From contig NZ_CP066218.1 in assembly GCF_016313185.1 (NCBI RefSeq), forward strand, positions 3,968,001 through 4,032,000: a stretch of 64,000 bases of DNA. The letters run 5' to 3'. The position numbers and the translations under genes were made by a program. Origin of the DNA: Mycolicibacterium baixiangningiae (GTDB lineage Bacteria; Actinomycetota; Actinomycetes; Mycobacteriales; Mycobacteriaceae). Shown one piece after another: positions 40,512 through 49,707 of the stretch. Each line of letters begins with the position of its first letter. Positions within the stretch are counted from its first letter, which is position 1. The notes under the pieces were generated by a model. That model saw nothing but the letters and a program-made list of their open reading frames with translations, was not told where the DNA came from and made no database searches.

Positions 40512-41693
40512 ATGACACAGCGATACGACCTGGTGATCGCAGGTGGCGGCCCTTCGGGCGCGGCCGCGGCGTGGCAGGCCGCGCAGACCGGCGCCAAGGT
40601 GGTCGTCCTGGACAAGGCCGTGTTCCCGCGCGACAAACCGTGCGGCGACGGCCTGACCGCCAGGGCGGTGAGCTACCTGCAGAAGATGGGCCTGGCCGAC
40701 GAGGTCGCCACGTTCCACCGGGTCAACCGCGTCACGGTCTTCAGCCCCAGCGAGTGGGAGCTGTCGTTCCCGAAGCGGCCGGGCATGCCGGATCACGGCC
40801 ACACCGTCAGCCGCACCCACCTCGACACCGTGTTGCTCAAGCATGCCGAGTCCGCGGGCGCGGAGGTACGACAGGGCGCTGAGGTCACCGGGCCCGAACT
40901 GGACGCCAACGGCCGGGTGATCGGTGTGACACTCAAGGGCGGCGAGAAGGTCTACGGCGATGCGGTGATCGCCGCCGACGGGGCCTACTCCCCCATCAAG
41001 CGGGCGCTGAAGATCGATTCGCAGCACAACGGCTACTCCGCGATCGCCATCCGCTCGGAGATGCACGTCAACCGGCCCGACTCCGACAGCCTCGACATCT
41101 ACCTCAAGCTGGCGTTCCAGGGCGATCAGCTGCCCGGGTACGGCTGGGTGTTCCCCATGGGCGACGGGGTGTTCAACATCGGCCTCGGCTACGTCAACAG
41201 CTACAAGAACTGGCAGTCGATCAACGCCACCCAGTTCCTCGGCGAGTTCCTGCGGACACTGCCGCGCGACTGGGAACTGCCCCCGATCGAGGAACTGAAG
41301 AAGAACAAGAGCGTGCGGGCGTGGCGATTGCCGATGGGCTTCACCGCATGGCCCCCGTGGCGTCCGGGTGTGCTGTTCACCGGCGACTCGCTCGGCGCGG
41401 GTAAGCCGGCCTCGGGTGCGGGTATCTCGAAGGCCCTCGAATCAGGCCTCGCCGCCGGTGAATGCGCGATCGCTGCGCTGACCAACGGCGGGCCCGACGA
41501 CTTCACGAACTACGGGCAGCGGATGGAAGCCGCGTGGGGCCGGGAGTACAAGCGGGGCCGCTACTTCCACAAGCTGGCCGGCATCCCCGCGGTCGCCAAC
41601 ACCGGCATCAAGGTGATCGACAACGCGTTGTTCCGTGACCGGATGCTCAAGTCGCTGTACAAGAAAGAGCAAGGGCCCCAGCACAAGTACTGA
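40512..41693 (+). CDS. Geranylgeranyl reductase family FAD-dependent oxidoreductase
   Basis: 393-residue flavoprotein. FAD motifs: DLVIAGGGPSGAAAAW at the N-terminus, KPCGDGLTARAV (family signature), GDAVIAADGAYSPIKR and LFTGDSLGAGKPASGAGISKALESG. Members reduce isoprenoid double bonds (as in menaquinone MenJ or archaeal lipids). ATG at 40512 has GACGAGATT upstream and gives MTQRYDLV. A strong terminator follows. Substrate likely polyprenyl, but not provable here. Confidence 0.92.
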   Translation: MTQRYDLVIAGGGPSGAAAAWQAAQTGAKVVVLDKAVFPRDKPCGDGLTARAVSYLQKMGLADEVATFHRVNRVTVFSPSEWELSFPKRPGMPDHGHTVSRTHLDTVLLKHAESAGAEVRQGAEVTGPELDANGRVIGVTLKGGEKVYGDAVIAADGAYSPIKRALKIDSQHNGYSAIAIRSEMHVNRPDSDSLDIYLKLAFQGDQLPGYGWVFPMGDGVFNIGLGYVNSYKNWQSINATQFLGEFLRTLPRDWELPPIEELKKNKSVRAWRLPMGFTAWPPWRPGVLFTGDSLGAGKPASGAGISKALESGLAAGECAIAALTNGGPDDFTNYGQRMEAAWGREYKRGRYFHKLAGIPAVANTGIKVIDNALFRDRMLKSLYKKEQGPQHKY

Positions 41694-41721
41694 GATTCCA
41701 CCCCGCCGAGTCATCGGCGCA

Positions 41722-41755
41722 CGCCGGGTGTGGGCCTTCGGGCCCACACCCGGCG
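41722..41755 (+). terminator. Intrinsic terminator after the flavoprotein gene
   Basis: Perfect 15-bp stem CGCCGGGTGTGGGCC with TTCG tetraloop, followed by TTTTG; starts 28 bp after the stop. One of the clearest intrinsic terminators in the window. Confidence 0.9.
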
Positions 41756-41883
41756 TTTTGCGTTCCGGGCGCCTCGGTGGTGGTTGTCTTCACCCAGCAC
41801 GCCGCCGCACGGCGCTTTAGGGTGCTGACAGCGACGCCGTCCATGCCAGGTAGACACGCCGAAAAGCGAAGGGAAACAACATA

Positions 41884-42696
41884 ATGCCCACAACAGTGCC
41901 GGAGGCCTTCGATCTCACGGGCCAGGTGGCGCTCGTCACCGGCTCGAGCAGTGAGCTCGGAATCGGCTTCGCGTCGGCGCGCCTGCTCGGCCAGTTCGGT
42001 GCGTCGGTGATGGTCACGGGAACCACGGGCCGGGCCGCCGCGCGAGCCGAGGAGCTCAACAGCGAAGGCATCACGGCCAGCTCGCACGTCGCCGACCTGA
42101 TGGACCCCGAAGCCGCTCGGGGCTTGGTCGAGGCCACCGAGGCGACGTTCGGCAAACTCGACATCCTGGTGAACAACGCCGGTCTGGCGTCGGTGAACAG
42201 TCCCGAACGGCCGAATCCGTTGATGGCGATGACCGACGATGAGTGGGCGCTCGCGCTGCGGCGGAATCTGGACAGCGCCTTCTTCGTCACCCGCGCGGCG
42301 CTGCCCGGCATGGTCGAGCGGGGGTACGGCCGTATCGTCAACGTCGCCTCGACGGCAGGAATTCTCACCGCCTACACCGGGGACGTCGGCTATCACACCG
42401 CGAAGGCCGCGATGCTGGGGATGACGCGGTCGGTGGCCGTCGATTTCGCCGCCCACGGTGTGACCGCCAACGTCGTGGTTCCCGGCTGGATCGCCACCGC
42501 GGCCCAACTCCCGTCCGAAGTCGCCGCGGGCAAAGCCACCCCGATGGGCCGGTCGGCGACCGCGGCGGAGGTCGCCGCCGGTGTGGCGTTCCTCGCGACG
42601 CCGGGCGCCTCCTACATCACCGGAACGACGTTGGCCATCGACGGGGGCAATTCGATTGCCGGCGCGAAAACAGCTGAGCCGGAGCAGGTCTCATGA
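41884..42696 (+). CDS. Short-chain dehydrogenase/reductase
   Basis: 270-residue classical SDR. Cofactor motif TGSSSELGIGFASA, NNAG in ILVNNAGLAS, catalytic Ser in NVASTAG and YHTAK (YxxxK), and a C-terminal end TGTTLAIDGGNSIAG. Resembles 3-oxoacyl-ACP reductases, and probably oxidises or reduces a secondary alcohol/ketone. Its stop overlaps the convergent LLM gene stop by 6 bp. Confidence 0.92.
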   Translation: MPTTVPEAFDLTGQVALVTGSSSELGIGFASARLLGQFGASVMVTGTTGRAAARAEELNSEGITASSHVADLMDPEAARGLVEATEATFGKLDILVNNAGLASVNSPERPNPLMAMTDDEWALALRRNLDSAFFVTRAALPGMVERGYGRIVNVASTAGILTAYTGDVGYHTAKAAMLGMTRSVAVDFAAHGVTANVVVPGWIATAAQLPSEVAAGKATPMGRSATAAEVAAGVAFLATPGASYITGTTLAIDGGNSIAGAKTAEPEQVS

Positions 42697-43566
42697 CCCA
42701 GCGGGGTTGATGAGTTCGTCGGCGACCCAGCTCGCCACGCGTTGCGGGTACGGCGTGGGCAGGATCAGCACGACGTGTCTGAAGCCGGCGTCGACCGCCT
42801 CCACGATCGCGCTGCGTGTCGCCGCGGGCTCGGCATAGGACACCGGCAGGGCGATGGATCGCGTGATCGCTTGCGGGTCGCGCCCGATCTCCGTGCAGTA
42901 GCGGTCCAGCAGCGCGCTGCGGCTGACGGCATCGTCGATGTCGCCGCCGGGGATGTTCCAGACGTCGGCGTGCTCGGCCACCACCCGCAGGGTGGCTTTC
43001 GCGCGTCCGCCGATGACGATCGGCGGGTGCGGTCGTTGGATCGGCTTGGGATTGCCGAATGCTGCGGTCAAGTGGTGGTGGGTGCCGTGGAAGTCGAAGG
43101 GCGTCTCCTCGGTCCACAGTCGCCGGATGACGGTGCAGGCCTCCGCGAGACTGGCGACCGCGTGATCGGCGTCGTGGTACGGGATGCCGTTCGACTCGTA
43201 CTCGTGACGGGCCACCGGATGGCCGGGCCGTGAGCCGGCACCGATGCCGAACTCGAGGCGTCCTCCCGAGACCACGTCCACCGTGGTGGCGATCTTGGCG
43301 AGCATGGCCGGTGGCCGAAAACGGTTGCTGGTCACCAAGAGTCCGAGGCGCAGACGTTCGGTCTGCGCGGCGAGCGCCGACAGGAGTGTCCAGCCCTCGA
43401 GGACCGGGCCGGTCACGTCCCCTTCGATGGGCATCAGGTGGTCGAACAGCCACGCGTGGTCGATCTCGGGGATCGCGTCGGCCTCACGCCACACCCGCCG
43501 CAGATCTTGGTAGTCGACCTGGTGCGGGGCGGTCATGATGCCGAACTGCGTCCGGGGCTGGTTCAT
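42691..43566 (-). CDS. LLM-class F420-dependent oxidoreductase
   Basis: 291-residue luciferase-like TIM-barrel protein. Family features: WLFDHLMPIEGDVTGPVLEGWTLLSALAAQTERLRLG, GAGSRPGHPVARHEYESNGIPY and PIQRPHPPIVIGGRAKATLRVVAEHADVWN. F420H2 rather than FMN is usual for such mycobacterial proteins. ATG at 43566 has AAAGGAC upstream. Divergent from a TetR gene with two shared operators, so it is probably that regulator's target. Confidence 0.92.
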   Translation of the reverse strand: MNQPRTQFGIMTAPHQVDYQDLRRVWREADAIPEIDHAWLFDHLMPIEGDVTGPVLEGWTLLSALAAQTERLRLGLLVTSNRFRPPAMLAKIATTVDVVSGGRLEFGIGAGSRPGHPVARHEYESNGIPYHDADHAVASLAEACTVIRRLWTEETPFDFHGTHHHLTAAFGNPKPIQRPHPPIVIGGRAKATLRVVAEHADVWNIPGGDIDDAVSRSALLDRYCTEIGRDPQAITRSIALPVSYAEPAATRSAIVEAVDAGFRHVVLILPTPYPQRVASWVADELINPAGS

Positions 43567-43627
43567 CAGGGGTCCTTTCAGCGATGCGCACAGCCGAATC
43601 GGCCGGCCTGGCATGATGGAGATAAGC

Positions 43628-43665
43628 GGAACAGCGCTCCACCTGACTATACGGAGCAGTGTTCC
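43628..43665. promoter_or_regulatory. Two related operators between LLM oxidoreductase and tetR
   Basis: GGAACAGCGCTCC (43628-43640) and GGAGCAGTGTTCC (43653-43665) are near-palindromes; the first read on the other strand is GGAGCGCTGTTCC. Their centres are 25 bp apart. Shared form GGAGC-N3-GTTCC fits a TetR dimer site controlling both genes. Confidence 0.65.
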
Positions 43666-43700
43666 GGTTAGCAAGCGTCGTCGACGAAAGGACGTTCGAG

Positions 43701-44288
43701 GTGCCTGACCAGCGGCCGCGCAAACGAGCCGACGCCCGCCGCAACGAGCAGACCCTGCTCGACGCGGCCGCCGCGGCGTTCGTGGCGTCCGGCGTCGAGG
43801 TACCCGTGCGTGACATCGCCGCCCGGGCCGGTGTCGGCATGGGGACGATCTACCGGCACTTCCCCACCCGCGCCGATCTCGTCATCGCCGTGTACCGCCA
43901 CCAGGTCGATGCCTGCGCCGAAGCCGGGCCGGCGCTGCTCGAACAGCACACTCCCTACGTCGCGCTGACGCACTGGGTGGATCAGTTCGTCGACTTCCTG
44001 GTCACCAAGCACGGACTCGCCGCGGCACTGCAATCCGACAACGCCCGCTTCGAGACATTGCACGCCTACTTCGTGGACCGGTTGCTGCCGGTGTGCGCGC
44101 AACTGCTCGACGCGGCAGCGGCGGCCGGTGAGATCCGTTCCGGCACAGACCCGTACGGCTTCATGCGCGCGATCGGCAACCTGTGTGTAGGTGCCGAGGG
44201 CGACGAGCGGTACGACGCCCGCCGCATGGTCGAGTTACTCGTCGCCGGGCTACGTCAACCGCCGAGCCCGCTCAGAGACGACTTCTGA
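43701..44288 (+). CDS. TetR-family regulator, divergent from LLM oxidoreductase
   Basis: 195-residue TetR protein: HTH RRNEQTLLDAAAAAFVASGVEVPVRDIAARAGVGMGTIYRHFPTRADL near residues 13-60, and a C-terminal domain with LVTKHGLAAALQSD and SGTDPYGFMRAIGNLCVG. GTG start with GAAAGGA 8 bases ahead. The 3' third (44061-44264) is repeated in decayed form at 54318-54474, on the far side of the neighbouring catabolic island. Its end overlaps the convergent TetR gene by 17 bp. Confidence 0.92.
   Translation: MPDQRPRKRADARRNEQTLLDAAAAAFVASGVEVPVRDIAARAGVGMGTIYRHFPTRADLVIAVYRHQVDACAEAGPALLEQHTPYVALTHWVDQFVDFLVTKHGLAAALQSDNARFETLHAYFVDRLLPVCAQLLDAAAAAGEIRSGTDPYGFMRAIGNLCVGAEGDERYDARRMVELLVAGLRQPPSPLRDDF
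44061..44264 (+). repeat. Direct repeat, intact copy (3' end of tetR)
   Basis: The segment starting CACGCCTACTTCGTGGACCGG and ending near GGGCTACGTCAACCGCCGA matches 54318-54474 in the same orientation, apart from substitutions and a deletion of roughly 45-50 bp in the second copy. The two copies flank 44272-54083. Confidence 0.8.
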
Positions 44289-44958
44289 ATCCGGCGATGC
44301 CGCGGCGGGCAGCCTCCTGCACATCGACCAACCCGTCGACATCAGACATCACCGCCCGCAGCGACGTTCTTGCTGCGGCATCGGCGTACCCATCCAGATC
44401 ATCGCGACTCTGACCGCTTGCGTGAAACCGGTACTGGCTGCCCTCGTTCAGACTCAACGCCGTCCGTGCGAACTCCTCCGGTGACACCTCGATGAACTCT
44501 CCGGACGCAACGCCCTCCTCGATGATGCTGCGGAGCCGCGCCGACAACTCGTCATAGTCGTCCTGGAAGTCGCCGAACACCTCCGGTTGTTTCTTCGCCG
44601 CTTCCTCCAGATCGTAGAAGTTCAGCGGCGCCGTGCACATCTGGACCACATCCTGATACAGCACGATGTAAAGCCTCACCGCGGCTGCCTCATCACGCTG
44701 AGACAGCACGCGCGCTGCCTCCAACGACACCCGATTCTGGTTCATGATCCCGCGCAGGATCTCGTCCTTGGACCTGAACCAGTAGTACAGCGAAGACTGC
44801 CCCAGCCCCGCCCGCTCCGCGATGGCGTCCATGCGGGTGGACCCGAAACCTCTCGCGGCGAACAGCTCCGCGGCTGCCTTGAGGATGTCCCCGCGAGGGT
44901 CGTCCGCGACGATGCCACTTCGCCGCGGGCGACCCCCCTGCGATGGCGATCTGGTCAT
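44272..44958 (-). CDS. TetR-family regulator of the catabolic island
   Basis: 228-residue TetR protein. HTH residues about 22-68: DILKAAAELFAARGFGSTRMDAIAERAGLGQSSLYYWFRSKDEIL, of the TetR_C_33/KstR-like style. ATG at 44958 gives MTRSPSQGGRPRR. It is the last gene of the minus-strand catabolic operon and also has its own upstream TGAC-N6-GTCA element, so it may be both read-through expressed and autoregulated. Likely controls the operon promoter near 54102. Confidence 0.9.
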   Translation of the reverse strand: MTRSPSQGGRPRRSGIVADDPRGDILKAAAELFAARGFGSTRMDAIAERAGLGQSSLYYWFRSKDEILRGIMNQNRVSLEAARVLSQRDEAAAVRLYIVLYQDVVQMCTAPLNFYDLEEAAKKQPEVFGDFQDDYDELSARLRSIIEEGVASGEFIEVSPEEFARTALSLNEGSQYRFHASGQSRDDLDGYADAAARTSLRAVMSDVDGLVDVQEAARRGIAGFRSRL

Positions 44959-44985
44959 ACGGTCATGGTAGGCCACTCGCCCCTT

Positions 44986-44999
44986 TGACCAAACAGTCA
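44986..44999. promoter_or_regulatory. Possible TetR operator TGAC-N6-GTCA
   Basis: Short inverted repeat in TTGACCAAACAGTCAT, 27 bp before the island TetR start. Arms are only 4 bp, but the TTGACCAAACAGTCA form is common at TetR promoters. Confidence 0.4.
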
Positions 45000-45093
45000 T
45001 CGACGTGTCGCGCACCCTCCGGATCATTTACGGCTCTTGGCGATTCAGACCCAACAGGATCCTCAGGTCAAGGGTCTTGCCTGAACGATGTGG

Positions 45094-46086
45094 CTAATCC
45101 GTGGTAGCGAACAGCGCTTCGTAATCCGCCGGCTCCTTGTCGATGATGCCGTACTCGACAACCGCCGCTCCGTATTCGTGCAACGCCTGAACGTCGTCCT
45201 CGGTGGGGAACTTCGGAAAGTTCACCTGATCGATGATCCCGGCATCGATACCCATCTCCGCGACAGCGACCTGGCCCACGCGATCGGGGTTCTCCTGCGC
45301 AAACGTGTTGACCTCGTCCATCGCATCTCGGAACGCCTTCACCGTCTCACCGTTCGATTCGGCGAAGTCCTGTGACGTCGAATAGTAACCACCCACCTGA
45401 TCGGGAAAAGACTGGATGCCGGGGGCGATGATCTGCTTCCATCCCTTGTTCAGTCCCGGCGTACGGTGCGGCTCCGACACCCAGATCGCATCGACATCGC
45501 CCCGCTCGAGCGCCTCACCCATGTCCGAGAACGGAAGCTGAGTCCACGTCAGGCCCTCGTGGCTCACCCCGAGATTGTCGAGTGCGCGGCGGATGTGGAC
45601 CTCGCCGATATTCTGCAGCGTATTGACCGCGATATTCGCCCCCTCCAAATCCTTCGGCTCGTTGATTCCGCTGTCCGGCAGCACGAGCACGCCATGATCG
45701 TCCTGCTCGGGTTGGCAGCACGGTGCCCACGCCGGCTGCACCAGCCGCAACGGCAACCCCTGATCGATCGCCGCGAGCTGGCTCACCGTGTTCGAGTAGC
45801 CGAATTGATTCTCACCACTGAGCACGGACGGGATGACGGCTGCACCACCGTCGGCGAAGTTGACCTGCACGTCCAGGCCATGCTTCTGGAATATCCCTTC
45901 CTCGATTCCGACGAACAAGGGTGCGCTGAGAATTGCCGGGATCGTTCCTACGTTGACCTTGACGAGTTCCCCGTCGCTCGTTGCAGAGTCGGCACTACCT
46001 CCGCTGCCACCACAGGCCGTCAGGACCACGGCGGCCGAGGCGAGGACTCCTCCCCACCGCGCGACGTGTGAAAGTTGTTTGAACAT
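45094..46086 (-). CDS. ABC transporter substrate-binding lipoprotein, NMT1/TauA type
   Basis: 330-residue binding protein. Lipobox VVLTACGGS after a short signal peptide. The NMT1/SsuA fold is visible in VNVGTIPAILSAPLFVGIEEGIFQKHGLDVQV and LEGANIAVNTLQNIGEVHIRRALDNLGV. Such proteins bind small organic acids, sulfonates, pyrimidines or aromatic compounds. A Cys-Cys pair (WAPCCQPEQDD) is unusual. Operon member between the ATPase and TetR genes. Confidence 0.93.
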   Translation of the reverse strand: MFKQLSHVARWGGVLASAAVVLTACGGSGGSADSATSDGELVKVNVGTIPAILSAPLFVGIEEGIFQKHGLDVQVNFADGGAAVIPSVLSGENQFGYSNTVSQLAAIDQGLPLRLVQPAWAPCCQPEQDDHGVLVLPDSGINEPKDLEGANIAVNTLQNIGEVHIRRALDNLGVSHEGLTWTQLPFSDMGEALERGDVDAIWVSEPHRTPGLNKGWKQIIAPGIQSFPDQVGGYYSTSQDFAESNGETVKAFRDAMDEVNTFAQENPDRVGQVAVAEMGIDAGIIDQVNFPKFPTEDDVQALHEYGAAVVEYGIIDKEPADYEALFATTD

Positions 46087-46109
46087 TGACGTTCTCCGAT
46101 CAGTAGGTG

Positions 46110-46898
46110 TCAGATGACAGCGAGAGCCGCATCGTTGCGGACCATCTCGCGGATTCGGCTGAATACATGGGCGCGCAGATGTGCGAATTCGGGCAGGGAT
46201 TTGGTCTCGATCTGATCGCGGCGGTCAGGCAGGCCGATGTCGACGATCTCGGCAACACAGCTCGGTGAGCGCGTCACGATCGCCACCCGCTTGCTCAGGT
46301 ACACCGACTCATCCACGTCATGCGTCACGAAAAGTACGGTGGTACCGGTCTCGTCGCGCACCCGCAGCAGCAGATCCTCGAGGTCCGCACGGGTCTGCGC
46401 GTCGACCGACGCGAACGGCTCGTCCATGATGAGAACCGCCGGGCGATAGGCGATCGCACGCGCGATCGCGACCCGCTGCTGCATGCCGCCGGAAAGCTGG
46501 AACGGCTTCTTGTGCGCAGCATCCGCCAGCCCGACTTCCTCCAGCGCCTGCGCGACCCGCGCCCGACGCTCAACCGCGCTGATGCCCTTCTTGATCAGCG
46601 GCAGTTCAACATTCTTTGCCACCGTGATCCACGGAAACAGCGAGCGCGCATAGTCCTGGAACACCACCGCGAAGTTGACCGGCGGTCCGTCGACGCGCTG
46701 CCCGTTGAATGTCACCGAACCGCTCGTCGGTCGGTCCAGTCCAGCGACGCACCGTAACAGCGTCGTCTTCCCTGCGCCGGACGGACCGACAATGCTGAAC
46801 AGCTCCCCTTCCGCCACACTGAAGGACATGTCGGCAACAGCTGTGAAACCGCCACCTTTGACGGGATAGGTCTTTTCGAGGCTTGAAACGATGAGCAT
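46110..46898 (-). CDS. ABC transporter ATPase, TauB/SsuB type
   Basis: 262-residue ATPase. Walker A GPSGAGKTTLLR, signature LSGGMQQRVAIARAI, Walker B VLIMDEPFASVD, switch His in LFVTHDVDE. The QDYARSLFPWITVAKN segment (Q-loop) is typical of nitrate/sulfonate/taurine importers. Gene starts 56 bp after the second permease stop and ends 23 bp before the binding protein. Confidence 0.94.
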   Translation of the reverse strand: MLIVSSLEKTYPVKGGGFTAVADMSFSVAEGELFSIVGPSGAGKTTLLRCVAGLDRPTSGSVTFNGQRVDGPPVNFAVVFQDYARSLFPWITVAKNVELPLIKKGISAVERRARVAQALEEVGLADAAHKKPFQLSGGMQQRVAIARAIAYRPAVLIMDEPFASVDAQTRADLEDLLLRVRDETGTTVLFVTHDVDESVYLSKRVAIVTRSPSCVAEIVDIGLPDRRDQIETKSLPEFAHLRAHVFSRIREMVRNDAALAVI

Positions 46899-46954
46899 CG
46901 ATCACTGCCTTTCAGATAGTCCGGGGTAGAACTCGATCGGGGAAACACGCGGAT

Positions 46955-47746
46955 TCAGCGCGTGTCGGAGCGCCGCGGATCGCACCACCGCAACAACCGA
47001 CGTTCGGCCAGGGAGTAGAGGAACGTCATGAGGAACCCGAGGATCCCCAGGACCAGGATCCCCGACCACATCGTCAGCAGCTGGAACGTCGCCTGCGCCT
47101 GGGTGATGACGAATCCCAAACCTTGTTGGGCGCCGACCATCTCGCTCGTCACCATCAGGATGAGGCTGAGCGGGATAGCGATCCGTATACCGACGAGGAC
47201 CCGCGGCAGCACAGCCGGGAGTACTACATACAGCTGACGTTGCAGACCGGAGATGTTGAATGCGCGCACCGAGGCGAGCATCGTTGTATCGAGTCGGCGC
47301 GCACCGTCGGCGGTACTGAGCAGAACCGGCCAGACACAGCCCAGCGCGATGAGAAAGATCTTCATCTCAGGGCTTACGCCGAAGAGCATCATCGCGAACG
47401 GGATGAGCGCTGTGCTGGGGATGGCGCGGGCGAACTCCAATGTCGGCGAGACCATGCGCTCGACGATCGGGAGCTGACCGATCACCAGACCCACCACGAC
47501 CCCGACGGCCACCGCGGTCCCCAGCCCCGCACTCAGGGTCGTCAAACTGGCGCGGATATTGGCCAGTCCCTCCGGCGTCGTCCAGTACTCTCGCGCCTCG
47601 GCGATGATCGCCGACAGTGCCGGAAAGTAGGCGTTACCGCTACTGGCGGAGATGAGAAACCACGCCGCCAGCGCTCCGGCCGCGCCGATCACGCCCAGGG
47701 CCGTGCGGCCGCGACCGGTGGACCATGCTGCCTTCCACGCACTCAC
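46955..47746 (-). CDS. ABC transporter permease, TauC/SsuC type (second)
   Basis: 263-residue permease with about six membrane segments. EAA loop: TTMLASVRAFNISGLQRQLYVVLPAVLPRVLVGIRIAI. GTG at 47746 overlaps the first permease stop by 4 bp. Together the two permease genes imply a heterodimeric channel, which is less common than a single TauC homodimer. Confidence 0.93.
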   Translation of the reverse strand: MSAWKAAWSTGRGRTALGVIGAAGALAAWFLISASSGNAYFPALSAIIAEAREYWTTPEGLANIRASLTTLSAGLGTAVAVGVVVGLVIGQLPIVERMVSPTLEFARAIPSTALIPFAMMLFGVSPEMKIFLIALGCVWPVLLSTADGARRLDTTMLASVRAFNISGLQRQLYVVLPAVLPRVLVGIRIAIPLSLILMVTSEMVGAQQGLGFVITQAQATFQLLTMWSGILVLGILGFLMTFLYSLAERRLLRWCDPRRSDTR

Positions 47747-48558
47747 CGGTTCACCCCTAGTCCCTGCGCCGACAGCACGTGGTTCTCCAGTCGACGCATC
47801 AGCCCGTTCAGCACGATCCCGGCGAGCCCGCTCACCACGATGTATGCGTACATGCGCGCTGGATCTCCAGCGGACCGCGACATCGTGATCTCGTACCCGA
47901 TACCCGGCATCTGGATGATGATCTCCGCGGTCACGACGAGGATCAGCGTCGTCGAAGTCGCCAACCGGATCGCCGTAGTCAGGTACGGCAGCATGCTCGG
48001 CAGCTGGATCCACCGGATCTTCTGCCATGACGTGAGGTGGTACGACCTGGCTGTCTCCAGCGCCACCGGATGAGCCGCCCGCACCCCGGCGATCGCCGGC
48101 ACCAGCACCTGCCAGAACGCCGCGAAAACCGCGAGGAACAGCGCGCTTTGGGATCCGGTGCCGATGGTGAGCACCACCAGCGGGATCAATGCGACCGACG
48201 GCACGGGCCGGAGGAATTCGATGACCGGTCTGAGTAGCGCTTCCAGCGGGACGAGCAAGCCGAGCACTATTCCCGCCACGGTCCCGAGGACCACCGCGAT
48301 GCACAGCGCCAGCAGCCAGGTACTCATCGTGTTCCACAACGCCGATCCCAGTGCCGACCCATTCAACTCGGCCACGACCGCCCCCGCGATCTCACTCGCA
48401 GGTGGAAAGTAGCCGGCCGGCAAAACGCCGGTCCGGGTGAGGATCTCCTGCACAGCGAGCAGGATCACGATGAACGCCACGGCCAGGACGTGCCCGTCAA
48501 GAGCGAGAGAAGGAATGCGCCGCGGCCGGGGACGCGACAACGCAGTGACCGCTGTCAT
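47743..48558 (-). CDS. ABC transporter permease, TauC/SsuC type (first)
   Basis: 271-residue permease, six membrane segments. EAA loop VALETARSYHLTSWQKIRWIQLPSMLPYLTTAIRLA. ATG overlaps the flavin monooxygenase stop (ATGA). Paralogous to the second permease, so likely to form a heterodimer with it. Confidence 0.93.
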   Translation of the reverse strand: MTAVTALSRPRPRRIPSLALDGHVLAVAFIVILLAVQEILTRTGVLPAGYFPPASEIAGAVVAELNGSALGSALWNTMSTWLLALCIAVVLGTVAGIVLGLLVPLEALLRPVIEFLRPVPSVALIPLVVLTIGTGSQSALFLAVFAAFWQVLVPAIAGVRAAHPVALETARSYHLTSWQKIRWIQLPSMLPYLTTAIRLATSTTLILVVTAEIIIQMPGIGYEITMSRSAGDPARMYAYIVVSGLAGIVLNGLMRRLENHVLSAQGLGVNR

Positions 48559-49649
48559 GATTCGAATTCCAGGTACCGGTTGATCTGGAGGTTGCCCTGC
48601 CCGGATCGGTATTCCTTACGGGTGCGCGAGTAATCGAAGTGCAGCCTCGAGTAATCGACCATCTTGTTCGCCACCGGCATGCGCTGCTCCTCGAACGCCC
48701 TCAACGCCCCACGCACGTCGTCGTGAGCGGTGAGGGACTGCGCAAGCGTCTGCCCGTCGATCAGCGCCTGGTTCGCCCCCTGTGCCATCCCGGGGTACAT
48801 CGGGTGCGCCGCATCGCCGATCAGCGCCACTCGTCCGTCCACCCACTGCGGCAGGTGGTCGCGATAGTGCCCGATCTCGCGGCCGATGATCGAATCCGGT
48901 TCGCTGGTCGCGATGATCTGCGGAACGGGAGTGTTGGTCCACGTGTCGTAGACGCCGCGAAACTCGTCGAAGGTGGAGAGTCCGCCGATGGATCCGTACC
49001 AGTAGGCGTGCGTGGAATCGATTGGTATCCAGCCGAAATGCCCCTCCGCACCGTATACGTCGGCCTGCACGCTGGTGGGAACACCGGCCCGCGCGGTCTC
49101 GAAGACCCCTCGCCAGCGAACGATCCCCTCGTCGGTGAACTGTGGGACTTCGCCCAGCATCGCGTTTCGGATCCGCGACCCGATGCCATCGGCGCCGAGC
49201 AGCACGTCCCCCTCGGCGCTGCGACCGTCCGCGAAGTGCACCGTGACCTTCTCGTCGGTCTGCGAATACCCCACCGCCGTCGTATTGAACTCGATCTCCC
49301 GCGGGTCGAGCGCCATCGCGAGCATGGCATTCAACCGTCGCCGACGTGCCCCGGTGACCGGGGCACCCAGGTGCTCGCGCCAATGGCTCACATCGATGTC
49401 AGAGGTGAGCGTGCCATCACTGTCGAGTGCCCACCACCGCTCCATCTCGGCAGCGAATGACCGGAACTCCTCACCCAACCCGAGCCCGTCGATGACCCTC
49501 ACTCCGTTGGGCCAGATGTTGAGCCCCACGCCGGCCGTCCGCAACTCCGAATCGCTCTCGAAGATCTGGACCTTCCAGTCCTTCTGCTTCAGGTGCAGGG
49601 CAGACGAGAGTCCAGCGACTCCACCGCCACAGATCAAGGCTGTTGGCAC
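48555..49649 (-). CDS. FAD-dependent monooxygenase (class A)
   Basis: 364-residue single-component flavin hydroxylase. Motifs: ALICGGGVAGLSSALHL (FAD binding), GDVLLGADGIGSRIR (DG motif) and VALIGDAAHPMYPGMAQGANQAL (GD motif). Members hydroxylate aromatic or N-heterocyclic acids (salicylate, 6-hydroxynicotinate, urate). GTG at 49649 begins at the Rossmann strand. Position between transporter and dehydrogenases suggests the first oxidative step on the imported compound; substrate unknown. Confidence 0.93.
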   Translation of the reverse strand: MPTALICGGGVAGLSSALHLKQKDWKVQIFESDSELRTAGVGLNIWPNGVRVIDGLGLGEEFRSFAAEMERWWALDSDGTLTSDIDVSHWREHLGAPVTGARRRRLNAMLAMALDPREIEFNTTAVGYSQTDEKVTVHFADGRSAEGDVLLGADGIGSRIRNAMLGEVPQFTDEGIVRWRGVFETARAGVPTSVQADVYGAEGHFGWIPIDSTHAYWYGSIGGLSTFDEFRGVYDTWTNTPVPQIIATSEPDSIIGREIGHYRDHLPQWVDGRVALIGDAAHPMYPGMAQGANQALIDGQTLAQSLTAHDDVRGALRAFEEQRMPVANKMVDYSRLHFDYSRTRKEYRSGQGNLQINRYLEFES

Positions 49650-49707
49650 GACCACTCTTCCTTCCGATATGTCCTGTGGGCTCGGCGATCTCGTATCGTC
49701 CGCCGGA

